Below, piece after piece: positions 50,108-60,999 of a stretch of 64,000 nt of DNA. The DNA comes from Nilaparvata lugens (Eukaryota; Arthropoda; Insecta; Hemiptera; Delphacidae): assembly GCF_014356525.2 (NCBI RefSeq), contig NC_052511.1, forward strand, positions 33,610,687 through 33,674,686. Reading direction: 5' to 3'. Within the stretch, counting starts at the first letter, position 1. Each line of letters starts with the position of its first letter. The translations under genes were made by a program, and so were the position numbers. The notes beneath the pieces were generated by a model. It worked only from the letters and a program-made list of their open reading frames with translations. It was not told the DNA's origin and made no database searches.

Positions 50108-51529
50108 TTATCGTTTTTTCTTGTACTTTTTTCTATAGCCTTTTCCAAACCAGCCTGGATTAACAATAGGAACTTTAGGCGAAGCCTTCTCATTCGCTGC
50201 TTGATCTTTCCCCTTCTCATTATTAGCTTGATCTTTACCTTTCTCATTGGCTACCGGTACTTGATCTTTTGCTTTCTCATTGGTTGTTACATCTTTTGCT
50301 TTCTCATTGGTTGCTACATCTTTTCCATCGGAATTTTCATCTTCGTCGTCGCAGCAATAACAAAAAGGCCCTGCTGCTGGTGCAACAGGTGAATGTTGTT
50401 TATAAAATTGACAACCCTGAGTTTTATAATGTGTTTTACAAAATTCACAAGCTACTTCCCCAGACATTTTACCCGTTTTCTTATTATTTGAAGATTTATT
50501 TTTAGTGAGATCAAGTGGACTTGCTTGAGCTAATATTTTTGATTTAGATCCACAACTAATATTACTACAGTAATTTTTCATGTCAATGTGCTTAATAACT
50601 TCAATATTCTTACCCTTATTTTCAACAAACCCATTACTTATGCTACCCTGTTCAGAATTACAGTTATTACGCTTAACAGACTCGAATCTATTATCTTCAC
50701 AGTAAAATTCTCTAAAAAATTCATTCGAATTTCTACGAGCCACTTCCTTTCCAATTTTCGTATAAATTTTTTCAAACTCTTCGACAGGAATAGAGAATCC
50801 CGCTGTTTCAATATTACCACCTGAAGCCTTAATTCTTTTCACAGGGGGGAAATCATCCTCCTGACAATCATGCTGATTTCTAGAAGATCCAACATCCACA
50901 ATTCCATTCCCAATGTTTTTAAGCTCAAGAGAGGATGATGTCTCTTTCTTAAGATTGTCGTCAACTTTTCGAGACATTCCTGCTGATTCAATGCTATTGT
51001 CTTCAATCCCAATATTTCCAGAGGATTCTCCTTCACAGTATTCTTTTTTCAACGAGTGAGACTGTTCAAGAGGTCTTTTCCCATCGCCTTGCTCTGTGAA
51101 TGGTCTCCATAAGCTTTTAGCCGTTTCTATCTCATCAATATTGTTATCTATTTCACGATTATCTTTACTCAAATCCCCATTTTTGTCAATCAGTACCTTC
51201 TCTTCTACCTCCCCATTTTCAGTTTTAATTGTTGCACTAGATACGTCTTCATTGTCAGATTTTTTATTTGAGTTGGATGTATTTTGAGCAAAATTACCGT
51301 CTGTGATTGGTTTTGAGTCACAATCAATGTTTTCCTCCTGTTTGAAGGCATCGTCGTCGTGGGTTAGAGGATTCTGAAGTATCGGTTGAGACGTGGTGTG
51401 CTGTTCCACTTCCAGAAGCAAAGTGGCATGTGTAAATATAGGATCCAAATGACGTTCATACTTCGGAACCGTTAGGCCGAGATGTGACATCACCAGAGTC
51501 ATTACTTCATCGCATTTACCTGTTGAATA
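50108..51529 (-). CDS. Sirt7: SIRT7 terminal exon with expanded C-terminal region
   Basis: The last of five SIRT7 exons seen. The acceptor CAG precedes 51529, and the first two bases complete a Gly codon. It begins KCDEVMTLVMSHLGLTVPKY, the conserved end of the sirtuin domain (human: GKCDDVMRLLMAELGLEIP), then HLDPIFTHATLL. About 350 acidic Ser/Asn/Lys-rich residues with no known domain follow. A Cys cluster CEFCKTHYKTQGCQFY then AGPFCYCC recalls the Cys-rich tail of fly Sirt7. Next come repeats of NEKAKD/NEKGKD and, at the end, NPGWFGKGYRKKYKKKR, matching the conserved basic nucleolar tail of SIRT7 (GWFGRGC-KRTKRKK). The exon encodes about 470 residues, far more than the equivalent 80 or so in human. 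Stop at 50108-50110. Confidence 0.93.
   Translation of the reverse strand, partial: YSTGKCDEVMTLVMSHLGLTVPKYERHLDPIFTHATLLLEVEQHTTSQPILQNPLTHDDDAFKQEENIDCDSKPITDGNFAQNTSNSNKKSDNEDVSSATIKTENGEVEEKVLIDKNGDLSKDNREIDNNIDEIETAKSLWRPFTEQGDGKRPLEQSHSLKKEYCEGESSGNIGIEDNSIESAGMSRKVDDNLKKETSSSLELKNIGNGIVDVGSSRNQHDCQEDDFPPVKRIKASGGNIETAGFSIPVEEFEKIYTKIGKEVARRNSNEFFREFYCEDNRFESVKRNNCNSEQGSISNGFVENKGKNIEVIKHIDMKNYCSNISCGSKSKILAQASPLDLTKNKSSNNKKTGKMSGEVACEFCKTHYKTQGCQFYKQHSPVAPAAGPFCYCCDDEDENSDGKDVATNEKAKDVTTNEKAKDQVPVANEKGKDQANNEKGKDQAANEKASPKVPIVNPGWFGKGYRKKYKKKR
50160..50340 (-). repeat. Coding repeat, NEK[AG]KD units in SIRT7
   Basis: About six imperfect units: ATNEKAKD, TTNEKAKD, VANEKGKD, NNEKGKD, AANEKAS. 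The DNA period varies (about 21-30 bp), so it is a loose repeat and not a clean minisatellite. Confidence 0.75.
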
Positions 51530-52657
51530 AAACAATCATATTATTGAAATTACCATTGCCCAGTTAACGCGACGCTAAAAACGCTGCTGTATTAGCGCTC
51601 GTATAACATGGGCCTTAAAAGGAGAAATGAAACGATCCAAACAATACATTAGAAGAGTAATTTGACACTTGCGTAACCTGTTGCAAATCTAGGGAATTAA
51701 AAATATAAAATTTCTGAGGCAGAAAGACCGAGGTGACACACTGAAGTATATAAATTGTATATACAAGTCATCTAATACAATTGATACTATTAGTTAAATT
51801 CAAGCGAGTTTCTATTCATATGAAAATTTTACTCCAGTGGTGGATGAGAAGAAATCTCAGATAAGGAGTAGTTTTTAACAATAAATTGAATGAAAATCTA
51901 AATTAGTGCGATTCTGCGCAAGAAATGTTGGCAACGAAGAAAATAGCTGAATGAAATACAATGAAAGCTTTTTTCGTGTGAATCTCAGATATTTTCTATG
52001 CTGCTCATATTTGTTGTGTGAAAGTCTTCAGAGTGAATGACATTAATTTGGATTATCGATCAATAACTTGTTTTTAATTTATCAGATTTGAAAGAATCTT
52101 ATTTTCAAAAGGTAGTTCAACAACTTTAATCTTTCTCAGACCATTGATATTTGTGGATACAGTTTCAACTTTTCAGTTATACAATAATTAATGGATGAAA
52201 TGTAAGGTTGAAGTATGAGGACATTTATAAGATATGATAACTGCAACTAGTTAAAAATCTGGTAAAACTAGTTAAAGAGTATTTCAACTTATCGTTATTT
52301 CTGTTTATTATTTAAAATTATCAACATATTTCAAAAATAATATTAACATATTGCCATTTAAAATCCAATATCTAACCTCCCTAACCTTTCTTTTTACCTT
52401 TAAAACTGAATCGTTAAGGTTATTTTCATACACTAAACAAATTTATATGAAGTCTCACATTATTGAGGCACTCCTCTTATAAAACATGTTAAAGATTTGA
52501 TGGTAAAATAGGTAGGTGAACCTATAAATACTACCACAACTAAATAATAATTAAAAAATGAAAGTGTTGAGAAATTTAAAGTTTAATGAGAACGAATAAT
52601 TTATCCGTGGATTGATGCTTAAAATTAGAATTACTGTATTTCCAAAACTTTACAAAC
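51530..52657 (-). other. SIRT7 intron, no other feature seen
   Basis: AT-rich intron of 1.1 kb with no recognised element. Confidence 0.6.
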
Positions 52658-52778
52658 CATTAATCTTCAAAGTAGCTTGATCATCTTTTGGAGTCCACTG
52701 CAAGTTGACAATGTAAAGAGATGGCCTCTTCTTGACAGGTCTGTCCATACCCCACAACCATGGATACTTTTTCAATAC
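52658..52778 (-). CDS. Sirt7: SIRT7 exon (NAD-domain C-terminal part)
   Basis: Encodes [19 protein letters not shown], then [20 protein letters not shown], equivalent to human VLKKYPRLWCMTKPPSRRP and [19 protein letters not shown]. The acceptor TTTTAG precedes 52778 and the donor GTTTGT follows 52658. It has 40 codons plus one base, in phase with the terminal exon. The IVNLQ strand belongs to the Rossmann fold that holds NAD. Confidence 0.95.
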
Positions 52779-54634
52779 CTAAAACATAAAAAAACCCTAT
52801 TATAATGTGGGTAATGTGATAGATTTGTTCGAATGGTTCTAGCCTATAATTGAGTGTTTTTCTATGTAAATGACATATAAACGTTATAACGATTTTCAAT
52901 TATGGTGATAATTGAATTGACCCCTTTTTTTAAACGAAATTATCATAGTTGTCAAGATTGTAGAAGTATTTGAGATTAAATACTGGATGAAGGATATAAA
53001 AATGCATTATTAGTCATTAAAAATAATTGAATTGATTTAATAAATTATTAGAGTTGTTGATTAAAAATGATTACCATAATACTGTTTCACAGCTAACAAT
53101 AAATCATTATGCTTCTTTCAAACACGAAATTTGAGCTTGCCTTACACAAAAACCAATCATTATAAGGCATTTAAGTATAAAAACCCAGCATTAAAGTAAG
53201 GTAATAAAGTATAATAACAAATTAAAGTATAAAAAACAGTACATGATCAATCCTGTATAGAGAAGTTTATTTAACTTAGAAGAGTGGCTACCAAAATGAC
53301 TTTCTTTTATCTCACAAACTATGCATAACTACAGTATTTCAAAACATGTTTTTCAATTGCACTTTTTAATTCAAGGAGAATAAAGAAGAGTCCACAAATG
53401 TCATTATTCAAAAATAAAATTAGAAAATAATTCTGTAAACAGCAAGGTACTTTGAATGAACAATAATAAAAATAATATGAACGCTATAGTTATGCATTTT
53501 TGAAAAGAGGAGGGTTTCAATAGGTATTTTTATTTACATAGGTACTAAAATAATAAACCTCATTCCAAATCACTTTCTCATGGACAATAAGATCAGCGGA
53601 AAAATTAAACTGGATATAAAAAACTGGACATACAGTAATTTCTTCTTCCATTTAGATATATGACTCGAGATAGAAAGAAGAATGAAAGTCTTGGTGCCCT
53701 TTTTGAAGTGTTTGATCGCAGCATGTTTCGGACATTGATGCCATTTTCGAGTGATATGAGGTGGATAGGAGGAGTGCTGCTGGAGGATTCTTGTTTCGAT
53801 CATGTGTTGGTGTGTTCATGTGATTTTGTGAACTGGAGCTGTGGATTGTGGATTTGAATTCGCATGATTCTGTCAAGGGTGGGGTTGTTGGTGTCTAGTT
53901 GGATTGGGTTTATTGTTTTGTCTCTGTTTGGTTTTGCCGCTTTATGAATGTTAAAGAAGAATTTCATATTTATGGAGCGGCAAAGTTGGACAGAGATAGG
54001 GTGGTAAACTTGGTCCAGTTGGACGCCGGTGGCCCCGTTTTTGATGGAGTCATGCGAGTTTGGATCCACAGTTTGTAGTTTCGGTTCATGGAATCATGTG
54101 AGTGCGCTGGCGTGTGCTCGAAGTGGGAGTCTTCTGGCAGCGTTTTTTGTTTGCTTCATGTCGCTTGAAAGTGGCATCAATGTCCGAGACATGTTGTGGT
54201 TGGGTATTTCGAGGTGGGTGCTAGGATTTTCATTTTTCTTTCTATTTCTATAAAAGTAGCCCTATACAGAAAAGAGATGACTCGAAATTTGTGCTCCAGC
54301 ATTGTTTTTCATTTTTCAGTGGACTCGCTTACCTTTATTTTGAGTACCTATTCCTCTGTTTTCTTCTTTCCCCCCATTTCTCCCTTCCCTTTTTTCCTCA
54401 TTACTTCTCTTCTCTTCTTTGCCTGCCTATTACATGGGAAACCATAGTTGGCTAGGCATCTTCCTATCTTTTTTTCTCTTCTCCAACACACCCAACCACA
54501 AAGCCCATGGTTTTTTATATTTGTAACATCTTATTGTGTTTTATTTGTTTCGTAATAATTCTTTGTAATTTTGTTTTGTGTGTTTTTAATAAATTGAAAT
54601 TGAATTGAATAGTGAATGATTGAATAAGACTTAC
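52779..54634 (-). other. SIRT7 intron containing repeat insertions
   Basis: The intron holds an inverted-repeat element (53,686-54,249) followed by a T/C-rich stretch that ends in AATAAATTGAAATTGAATTG near 54,590-54,606, like a LINE 3' UTR and tail on the forward strand. The remainder is AT-rich. Confidence 0.6.
53686..54249. mobile_element. Inverted-repeat element related to 32,600 hairpin
   Basis: The left arm 53,686-53,760 (GTTTCGGACATTGATGCCAT) mirrors the right arm 54,157-54,249 (ATGGCATCAATGTCC-type complement, AGTGGCATCAATGTCCGAGA). The right arm leads into AGCCCTATACAGAAAAGAGA, like ATCCCTATACAGAAAAGAGA after the 32,600 hairpin. The interior is about 400 bp. I suspect a Penelope-like end but cannot show it. 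Confidence 0.55.
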
Positions 54635-54770
54635 TTTCAAACTTGAGCCAATACAGAGGATAAGATCAGTGTTGTCAGCAGCATCGCAAGCTCCCGACCA
54701 GTTGAGAGGCCACTTCAATGCTCCTCGCTCGCCAAAGTGGACAATTGTGTCTCGCAACGGTTTTCTGCAT
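54635..54770 (-). CDS. Sirt7: SIRT7 exon (zinc and catalytic-core part)
   Basis: One base finishes an Arg codon, then [20 protein letters not shown], matching human [20 protein letters not shown]; the first Cys with the Cys of the previous exon forms the second Cys-x2-Cys zinc pair. It continues [20 protein letters not shown] and GSSLK, the NAD-binding GSSL motif. The donor GTAAGT follows 54635, phase 0. All key residues are present. Confidence 0.95.
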
Positions 54771-55147
54771 CTGGGAATAGGTTAATAAAATGCTTGTGAG
54801 AGTTCTATAAAAGGAGAAATGATAAGTAGTAGTCGTGTTCAGTTTAAGGTGAACTACTGGAGAGTGCCAATCATTGTCAGTTAGTAGACCTACAACTAGT
54901 TCCAAGAAGTCAGTCATCCTTCCAACAAGATTACCAATAGCATGACACTTATCTAATACTGTAGAAGCAATTCGATATCTTGCAAACGTTTCGTGAATCA
55001 CTTCCAAAAACATTGTAAAAGCATCACTTCCGAAAGCATCCAGAGCATACACGTTTCAAAAGCATTAATGATTTGAGGGTAAGCTACAATGTAATTTAAG
55101 ATACGTTACTTACCTACTGAGTTAACTTTTCAATATAGCTTTCTCAC

Positions 55148-55242
55148 CTGAAGCAAAGACGAGCTGTTTCATGACTATAACGAGCCGTGTGCTCAGTCAC
55201 ATCGAATAGGCGCCAATAATCCAACCCACACGGTGTACAAAC
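55148..55242 (-). CDS. Sirt7: SIRT7 exon (first zinc Cys pair)
   Basis: Encodes [20 protein letters not shown], then [16 protein letters not shown] supplies the first Cys-x2-Cys zinc pair of the sirtuin fold (human VCTSC). The acceptor TTTTGAG precedes 55242 and the donor GTGAGA follows 55148. Two bases of a split Arg codon carry into the next exon, and phases agree on both sides. Confidence 0.93.
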
Positions 55243-55368
55243 CTCAAAATGAAAAATAAGTCATTTTAAAAACATCCTGTACGATAAAGAATTGAAGACT
55301 TACAAGTTACTTGTTTGATAATTCATCAAAACATTCATGGTTTCTAATATTGAAGGAACCATTATATG

Positions 55369-55800
55369 GCGAGATTCACGTTATAAAGTCAATGGAAATG
55401 ACAGCATTGTTGCCACGTTGATTTTTCCACCGCCTTCTATAGTACATATCTATGATTCAAGTTATTCTAGAATATTTGTTCCAATCTTAATTGGTGATTG
55501 TTTTCAATAACGATCAATTACATCTCAGATATATTTATTATATTCAACAAGAGAATGCCTCTTTTTATTATTTAATGAAACATTTTCATAATAATTGAGA
55601 CTAAATATTCTAGTAGTTTATTATATTCATTCATAGCTTACAAACGATTAGGCACCAGTGCAGAATTAAAATAAATAAATAAATGTTTATTTCCAATTGG
55701 AAAAGTATAGAGCTATTTGCTTTGACTAATGACAGACAAGGATAGCAAACCAATTTTAATCGGATGCTGAATTTATAACGTGAATCTCACTGTTGAGATG
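55369..55800. mobile_element. MITE in SIRT7 intron (GAGATTCACGTTATAA ends)
   Basis: Left GCGAGATTCACGTTATAAAG and right complement CAGTGAGATTCACGTTATAA are inverted. TGACAGACAAGGATAGCAAA is shared with 45,268-45,500. An AATAAATAAATG tract near 55,672 suggests a LINE-tail insertion inside it. Confidence 0.7.
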
Positions 55801-56338
55801 TGAATTACTACATTCATTACTTCATTACAAACTGCGATGTTAATTCTAACGATTTCCGCTTCATCATTGATGAAATGCAATCATTATTTTTCCAACTATA
55901 GGTAAAGTGAGATAAGTAAAATTAGACAGTGAGTCAGATGTTACAAGAAGGCGCTCCACAACAGCTAATTGAAAGCCCTGCTTTTCAATACATTTTTGCT
56001 CTACCGGGCAGAAAAATAATGCCATTGGCTAATACAAATCACACTGTATTGAAAAACAGTGAATAAACCTTATTATAGTTAAAGTTAATTTAACAACTAG
56101 GCTACAAGTAAGAATTTAAACTATGTCAATCGGAAGAGTCAAGCAAGTGTACGTCAGATCGTGCATGAGCCGAAAAACAAAATCTGGAATGAGCCTTACA
56201 GATACTTTGTGACGTGCATGCGTTCAGTGTGTTTTTGTTCACACTGCTCCTTCCATGGTTTGTATCTCATCTGCGCGCTTGGTCAAGCATAAACAAGCGT
56301 GCACTAGCACATATACGCAATGTATCAATATTATCACA

Positions 56339-56490
56339 CTCTTGGTGCCGATTGCACAAAAGCTGGTTAAATTTTAATCATTTCCACGAGAACCAATCAG
56401 AGAAGCAGTCTTATCAAAAATATCTTCTCTGATTGGTTCTCGTGAAATTAATCACGGTTAAAATTTAACCGGCATTTCTGCGACCGGGCC
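56339..56490. mobile_element. Snap-back MITE with long palindromic arms
   Basis: CCACGAGAACCAATCAGAGA (left) and TCTCTGATTGGTTCTCGTG (right) are the inner arms, and GGTTAAATTTTAAT against GGTTAAAATTTAACC the outer ones. Arms are about 55-60 bp around a short spacer (about 56,406-56,423). It ends at GCGACCGGGCCTT. The family is common in insects (memory). Confidence 0.85.
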
Positions 56491-56555
56491 TTAATGTAAC
56501 AACTGCAAGTAAACATTCAAACACACATTACAATATTATTTTTACATTGTTGTTA

Positions 56556-56786
56556 TCTATTTAAAAATGTAAGAATTGGCTTATACATGTACAGGATAGG
56601 AAATCCACGAATGACGCATCATATCGTCTGAACTACTGGACTGATTAACTTGAAATTTTGCATATAGATTTTTAATTTACCGAGGATTGTTATAGGCCTA
56701 TTTTAAAATCTCTAAGATATAAGATTTAAGTTTTCAGTTTGTTAAATTTGTAATTAGACCCTTGCGGAGCACGGGTTACCTGCTAG
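56556..56786 (+). mobile_element. Short non-autonomous Helitron
   Basis: Starts TCTATTTAAAAATG after an A and ends CTTGCGGAGCACGGGTTACC, TGCTAG before a T. Forward-strand relative of 27974-28214. It lies in the SIRT7 intron. Confidence 0.75.
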
Positions 56787-57499
56787 TAATTTATTTATTT
56801 AAACTTTTTTACAAAACACTCTTATGAGGTGAAAATGCACTTACATTGGTAGTGACGATCGTTTCGACCTGTTGTTGGTCATCATCAGACTTATTTATTT
56901 ATTCCATTGACAATCACAAATCATTATTACAATATATATGATTGGGAGAAGACAACAGGCATAGCCCAAAACTCTTTCCTAAATTTTGATTGATAAAAGT
57001 TTCGAATAAAGAAATGAGGTTATTATTTCACTTTTTACTTCAAGTCCAATTTCACTTCAAAACTAATGACTAAACTAAAAATTTCAAATTTTGATATTTA
57101 AATCTGATTAAAAACAAAACTATTTCACTCAAATCTCTACAAATAAATATATGATTTGTAGTAGTCACTGTACTCATGCTAGTTCATTGTTTTCTAATTT
57201 TTCATTTTCAACTCATTATTATGATTCTTTTTTTTATAAGGGTTTGTTTCATACTTCTATAGTTCTATTCTTACTTTTTATTTTTAGGTTACAATCATTC
57301 TTCTTTTGCACTCCAGCTTTTCTCTATCTTCTTAATACAAGCTCACGATAAGACATTAGTCTTGTGAGCTTGAAGTTCTTTTGCACAATTAATAATTTTA
57401 TTCAATATTATGTAATTGTATGAATGAATGTGTACAAAGAACAGATAAATTTAAAACCGATTTCAACTTTTATACTGTGAATAGGAAGTATGAACTTAC
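56787..57499. other. SIRT7 intron remainder
   Basis: TTATTTATTTAAAC just after the Helitron and TTATTTATTTATTCC at 56,891 look like LINE tails read backwards. A hammerhead-like core (56,861-56,888, reverse) is listed in the findings. The rest is AT-rich. Confidence 0.45.
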
Positions 57500-57671
57500 T
57501 TCGAGATACATATTGCCATGAACTTCGGAGAGAGCCTTCTTGGGCAGCCCACTGCGCAGGTGCAGACCATCACAGTTCTGTGACACAATGTGCTTCACTA
57601 TGCCACTCTGGTACATCGCGAACAACGCCATATGCGTCAGAGTCGGCTCTGCTTGACTCAGATCGTGGCAT
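57500..57671 (-). CDS. Sirt7: SIRT7 exon (catalytic histidine; most upstream seen)
   Basis: SIRT7 is a nucleolar NAD-dependent protein deacylase acting on chromatin (H3K18ac) and rRNA transcription factors. This exon encodes [20 protein letters not shown], then [18 protein letters not shown] and [24 protein letters not shown] is the NAD/ribose-binding loop and the His of VHGNMY is the catalytic base, both as in human SIRT7. The acceptor TTTGCAG precedes 57671 and the donor GTAAGT follows 57500. Upstream exons, including the N-terminal GAG-type NAD motif, are not visible between here and 64,000, so the gene continues beyond the window. Confidence 0.95.
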
Positions 57672-57873
57672 CTGCAAATCAACAATAATTAGTAAAACAG
57701 CTAAATTTAATAGTAAATAATCTACGATAATCATTGAATAATAATATAATACAACAATCAGTTATAGAGCAAATGAAAAATGAACACGATAAATGAAAAG
57801 TGACTTTTTGCTTTGAATAAAATAAAATATAATTTTATTGTCTGACTTTTTTAAAGTATGAAATTTATGTTAA

Positions 57874-58130
57874 ACTAGCTGGCCCGGCGAACTTCGTACC
57901 ACCAAATAGTTAATGCATCGCATGACAAACTTTAGCTTGATACACACCTTAGGAGGCGCGATGCGGCATTTTGTTTCAGGTGCTTCTTGCCTATTGGTTT
58001 GGATGGAAGAACACAAATTAAATCGGGCATGGCGTGGAACGGTGTGATAAGGCAATCTCCGTAAGATCAACACTTTGTATCACCAAGCCACGCCTCCTCC
58101 GGTGTGCTTAGCTTTAGCTTAATCTGATGC
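57874..58130 (-). mobile_element. Helitron 3' end with nested MITE
   Basis: ACTAGCTGGCCCGGCGAACT is the reverse of a Helitron end (GGTACGAAGTTCGCC, then CCAGCTAGT). Within it, ACACCTTAGGAGGCG (57,948-57,962) and CGCCTCCTCCGGTGT (58,087-58,101) form a short inverted pair, probably a MITE of about 190 bp (57,931-58,121). The 5' Helitron end was not located. Confidence 0.5.
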
Positions 58131-58454
58131 ACTATATTTTTATGAAAATTATCCAACAATCAGTATTTACATTTATATCTCAATATGGACTTCCTATGTG
58201 CTTAGTTAGTTGTTCAGCAGTTTGTATTTTTAGATAATATAGTTGAATGCAGCTTGCTGGGAAATTGAATGGTATATCTCCTTGCTGCTGATTTTTCCGT
58301 GCATATTATTCTAAATTTACAGCATTTCGAGTTCTACGACCCAAGTTTGGTCGTCGTTCGTACTGCGGCATTATTATTAGAATTATAATTTTGTGAATCA
58401 GTAGAAAGAAAATAGAAATACAGATCTACTGGCGGCTGTTGGATGACGCAATGA

Positions 58455-60298
58455 TTATTTATTTATTACAGAACAACTATTACAGACTACAGGCATTAAG
58501 CCCAAAACAGTCTTCACTACCATTTACAATCGAATAAAGTAAGTTACTAAAAGAAATAAAAATGAGAGATACAGTACATGCAATTCACAAATACATAAGA
58601 AAGTTGATAAGTATGAGGAAAGCATAAGTAATTGTAAGTAATCTAAGCATGAATAATAAATACAGAATAAAAACTAATCTAACTTATCCAAACTTATCTA
58701 AAACTTATCCAATAAGTAATAAAAAGAATAGGCCTACAATTGAGCATAGAAACAGGTTAAGGGAAAACATGTGGCACTGTGGGAAGAAAATTTATGAAAG
58801 CAGAGAAGAAAAAAGAAAACGTTTTAACAACAGATATTCAAGTATAAAAGTTAAGGGATTTAAACAGTAGGTTTGATCAACTCTATAAAATTAATAAGAA
58901 TCACGGACATCATATTAATTGAATCAATTCAGAAACTGAATTCAAATTCAATTATGAATAGCCTCAATAATGCGCCTTCTAACCTCACTAACAGGGCCAT
59001 GCACATCAACACCTTCACAAACGCTATTGAATAGCCTCAGAACTCTATTAAGTGGAGAGCAGAAGTTATGAAGGGTCCTTGATCTTGGTACATGAAAGGT
59101 CCTAACTCTTCTGACATTGAACGTGGGTACCTGGAAACCAATCCTAGAGAGGAGAGCGGGTGAATTAATGTAATTTTTCAAAAGTTACACCACAAACATC
59201 AATGAAAACCTGTTACGTCTAGCCCTCAAAGAGTCCATATTGAAAAGGGATCTCAAACGTCCAGAAGGAAAACCCAAGGGACAGGCTCTTCTAAATTGCA
59301 TATAAAATAGGAAGCGAAGAAGCTTATTCTGTACTTGTTCGACTCTTAATGTATCCTGATGAGTAGAGGGACTCCAGACAATAGATCCGTACTCTAGGAC
59401 ACTTCTGACTAGCGACTGATACAGAGTTACAACAGTCTCAACATTATTGACGCCGGTAGAGTTTCTCAGAACAAAGCCCAACAGCTTGTTCGCTCTGCCA
59501 ATGATGTGATCAAAATGTGCTGAAAAAGACAATGTACAACTGAATACAATACCAAGATCCTTACACATTGCTACCCTCTCCAAGCACACACCATTGATTG
59601 AGTAGGGATAACGAGCTGGATTAACCTTTCTGGAGAAAATCATACATTTACATTTTTTTACATTGATATCAAGCTTATTCACATGGCACCACAATGCAAC
59701 TCTGTCAACATCAGCCTGCAAGGAATAGCAATCATCCAATCCTTTCACCTCTTTGTAGATCTTCATATTGTCAGCGAATATCAAGCACTTGGAGTTGGGT
59801 ATCTGAAGTGGTAACTCATTTATTAATAGCAAGAACAAAAGGGGCCCCAGATTGCTACCCTGGGGGACACCAGACGTACTGAAATAAGCATGAGAGACCC
59901 TTCCTTGAACAGTTACAAAAATTTTTCTTTGAAACAGGTAACTTCTGAATAAATCAACCAAAGCACTACTAAAGCCCAGCTGTGACAGCCTCTTCAACAA
60001 TATACAATGATTAACACGGTCAAAGGCTCTACTAAAATCAGTATAGATCACATCCATTTCTCCACTGGCATCAAGTACATTGGAGGCAGATACTGTAAAC
60101 TCGAATAAATTTGTCACAACAGATCTTTCAGGAAGAAAACCATGCTGATTTTCAGACAGTATTGGTCGTGAATACCATAGAATCTCATCATAAAGAGCCC
60201 TCTCATAAACCTTAGCAAAGACAGACAATATACTGATTGGTCTATAGTTCATGATGTCATCTCTCCTGCCAGACTTGAAAATTATAACAGCTGATTCT
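58455..60298 (-). mobile_element. Jockey-like LINE, 5'-truncated
   Basis: The reverse-strand RT domain and 3' UTR end in a (TAAA)n-type tail at 58,455-58,470. The 5' truncation is near 60,298, in RT motif 2. Related to the LINE at 23.7-27.9 kb. Confidence 0.85.
58948..60298 (-). pseudogene. LINE reverse transcriptase with FADN active site
   Basis: The long frame 60252-59185 begins MNYRPISILSVFAKVYERAL, then SENQHGFLPERSVVTN, DVIYTDFSRAFDRVNH (first catalytic Asp present), GVPQGSNLGPLLFLLLINEL, CLIFADNMKIY and VKKCKCMIFSRKV. The essential FADD is FADN here. The frame stops at 59185, and the C-terminal part (SALLSRIGFQVPTFNVRRVRT) is in a shifted frame, 59181-58948. The element lacks endonuclease. 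Not functional. Confidence 0.85.
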
Positions 60299-60749
60299 TA
60301 TTTCTGTGTGTGGCCAACTCATAAATCTTCTCCCATAAGGATTACGTCATGTAAACTTTGAAGGACCGTAGGAAAGAGTCCTGAAGTCGGATTATAAGTT
60401 TGATAGGCCATAAACCTGGTCCTGAACATAACGAACACAACTAAAAAAATATCATCAAATTCGGTGCACACATAAAAAAGTTATTGAATGTCAAAATTTG
60501 AGGCTCGATTTTTATTTATATAGATTCATTTTTATTTATATCAGCCCTTAAAGAATAGATGTAAAATATAAAGCATTTCATACCCAAGAAATATAGAATG
60601 TATTATTATGAAAGGTACGTTCAACAGGATCAATTTCCGTTCCACCAAGCATTTTTTTTATCTTGTCTGTCCTAGTGTCATAGGTACAAAAGAAGATATC
60701 AACAGCTTGTTACATTTATCATAAACCCTGTTAATCAAAACATTAGTTG

Positions 60750-60999
60750 TGGCCGTAGTCGAGTGAATTAGATGCTGGCCTTATAATTCAGAGGCCCGGG
60801 TTCGAATCCCGACACAGGCCAAATATTTTTCTTGGACCACTCCCATGTTTCCGATGAACACGTTCTCCGAAGGCCCGGCTGCCTGCAAACAGTCTCTAGG
60901 TAATAGACTGTCAAAGACCCTGAAATTGATCAGGTGTGACCTGAAAACTCTGACACAAAATCCGAGACAGCCAGGTCACTCAATATTATTATTATTATC
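60750..60999 (+). mobile_element. tRNA-derived SINE with ATT tail
   Basis: The head 60750-60821 has TGGCC/GGCCA closure, a box A-like TAGTCGAGTGA, box B GGTTCGAATCC in a CGGG/CCCG stem, then the body CTTGGACCACTCCCATGTTT and an (ATT)n tail at about 60,982-60,997. Not the same family as the 26-kb SINEs. The anticodon arm is not convincing, so this is not a tRNA gene. Confidence 0.75.

Noticed and set aside
52681..54069. Short reverse frames near the SIRT7 exons as separate genes
   Set aside because: They are either pieces of SIRT7 exons extended into introns or lie in repeat arms.
58649..58870. A 73-residue forward frame rich in Lys and Arg
   Set aside because: It lies antisense within a LINE 3' UTR and is AT-rich composition only.
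60750..60821. Functional tRNA gene
   Set aside because: Short acceptor pairing, poor anticodon arm, and a SINE body with an ATT tail follow directly.
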